Shown here: piece after piece, positions 62,970-64,000 of the stretch
How the letters are laid out: each line of letters begins with the position of its first letter
Numbering within the stretch: position 1 is the stretch's first letter
Assembly (NCBI GenBank): GCA_023014485.1
Contig: JAJOZX010000941.1
Span: 530,001-594,000 of the forward strand
From: Bathynomus jamesi
Taxonomy: Eukaryota; Arthropoda; Malacostraca; Isopoda; Cirolanidae
Length of the DNA stretch: 64,000 bases
Reading direction: 5' to 3'
Notes under the pieces: model-generated
What the model saw: only the letters and a program-made list of their open reading frames with translations
Database searches by the model: none
Told to the model about the DNA's origin: nothing
Made by a program: the position numbers and the translations under genes

Positions 62970-64000
62970 CCTAGAAAGTAGGCTTACTATAATTTATGAA
63001 TTACAGTAAATTGAAACGAATACTTAGGGTCACCAGCTTGGGCACAGCCCAAACAAACAATACTTAATAAGGAGAGAGAAATGACTCTGTGGTTTTGTGT
63101 TTAATTCAAAAAATAAATGAATTATTTGTTCACAATGATTAACAATTATGTATATGGTAATTGTGCTATATTACAATGACTGAGTATTAGCAATAAGAAA
63201 TGGTTTACACTGTATGAGCGTTAAACGCTACGTTAATGACTAGTAACAATAATTAATTAAGGTAATGAGATATTCGGTACGGTACACTACAATAATGAGT
63301 AAGTAAGAAAACAACAACTCGGTAATAAGGCATGGTATTGGATTCACAGCAATAAGTAATTATACAAATAAGTAAATACCGAATTTACTTATTTGTATAA
63401 TTACTTATTGTTGTGAATCCAATATTATGCCTTATTACCGAGTTGTTGTTTTCTTACTCATTATTGTAGTGTACCGTACCGAATATCTCATTACCTTAAT
63501 TATTGTTACTAGTCATAACGCAGCGTTTGACGCTCATACAGTGTAAGGTGATACAAAAATATGGAATTGGTACAACACTGGCATAGGCCTACTGCGGCCT
63601 TAACGGGAGAGTTAATTTGAACGGTATTGAGGATACTTTTCGGCCTACTCGATTAGGCAGAGTAGTATGGACGCAAAATGGGAGAGTGCAAAGATGTTGC
63701 AGAGATAATGATCAATGTTGCAAAGGGGGTGGGGGTATGTTGCAAAGGGGGTGGGGTATGCAATGAAGGGGGTGGGGGTTATACAGTGAAGGTGGGTGGG
63801 GGAATGCTGTAGGTGCAACAAGGGGTCATGAAACTTGGAGGCGGCGTTATCCCCCAAGAGAAAGACAGGAGAAGGAGAGAAAGGAAGAGAGGTGTTTACC
63901 TGGCAGGAGCCAAGTGCATATTAGCACTTCAGCCGACCCGCCGTCCTCTTATAGGCCCCTAATCAGCCAGTTGGCTCAGAAGGAGCCAAGGGGGAGAGGG
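62962..64000 (-). repeat. LTR copy E, runs off the window
   Basis: On the minus strand it ends CTAGGTCACTATA (62962) and has GCCCAAGCTGGTGACCCTAAG at about 63049-63029, matching the same box in copies A-C. A TATAAGAG box lies at 63953-63946. The 5' terminus is outside the window. It contains a 340-bp snap-back palindrome and short direct repeats (AAAGGGGGTGGGG at 63723-63775). The minus-strand frame 63857-63645 covers those repeats and is not a credible gene. Confidence 0.55.
63204..63546. repeat. Snap-back palindrome, arms ~165-174 bp, loop 5 nt
   Basis: The left arm (63204-63377) and right arm (63383-63546) are near-perfect reverse complements, differing by a few substitutions and three short indels. 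The loop is 63378-63382. It sits within LTR copy E. Confidence 0.92.

Overview
This is a eukaryotic window, most likely from an arthropod and probably a decapod crustacean. The inference rests on several things seen together: very dense (TA)n, (CA)n and (GA)n microsatellites, TTAGG-type motifs inside minisatellites, tRNA-derived SINEs, Penelope-like and CR1-like retroelements, and Tc1/mariner, hAT-type and other DNA transposons. No prokaryotic gene organisation is present. I see no certain host gene; the best candidate is a short first exon with its own promoter on the minus strand at about 7.2-7.6 kb.

Layout. 0-7 kb: a C-terminal relic of an unassigned DDE-type transposase family, then a head-to-head pair of Penelope-like elements (about 1.05-5.2 kb), then a 933-bp internally deleted DNA transposon of that same unassigned family (5395-6327). 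7-18 kb: a candidate promoter and exon, tandem duplications, one arm of a large inverted duplication (about 9.96-11.34 kb), a 69-bp minisatellite interrupted by a 403-bp mariner-like deletion element, a 1.5-kb LTR, and two hAT-type MITEs placed end to end. 18.4-40.7 kb: a roughly 22-kb head-to-tail array of CR1-like LINEs, all on the minus strand, from two families (here F1, GC-richer, and F2, AT-richer), separated by (GA)n tracts. Two copies look full length (about 5.3 kb each), with ORF1 (zinc finger, coiled coil, SGNH esterase) and ORF2 (endonuclease, reverse transcriptase); the others are truncated or mosaic. 40.7-47.4 kb: a second LTR copy and the second arm of the inverted duplication, which carries a nearly intact Tc1-type element (45481-46872). 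47.4-54 kb: a triplicated 275-bp unit of unknown nature, then the full-length 2.7-kb copy of the unassigned transposon (49927-52649). 54-64 kb: further LTRs, 5'-truncated LINEs, a mariner relic, a DD37E-like transposase split by a hAT-type element, an inverted pair of dimeric tRNA-SINEs, and two long snap-back palindromes.

These sequences do not form a pathway; the window is a nest of mobile elements. The points that most deserve attention are: the unassigned transposon family, represented by one full-length copy, one deletion derivative and one relic; the LINE array, in which F1 and F2 exchange 5' and 3' modules and all three F2 copies share the same in-frame stop; the inverted Penelope pair; and the candidate host promoter and exon.
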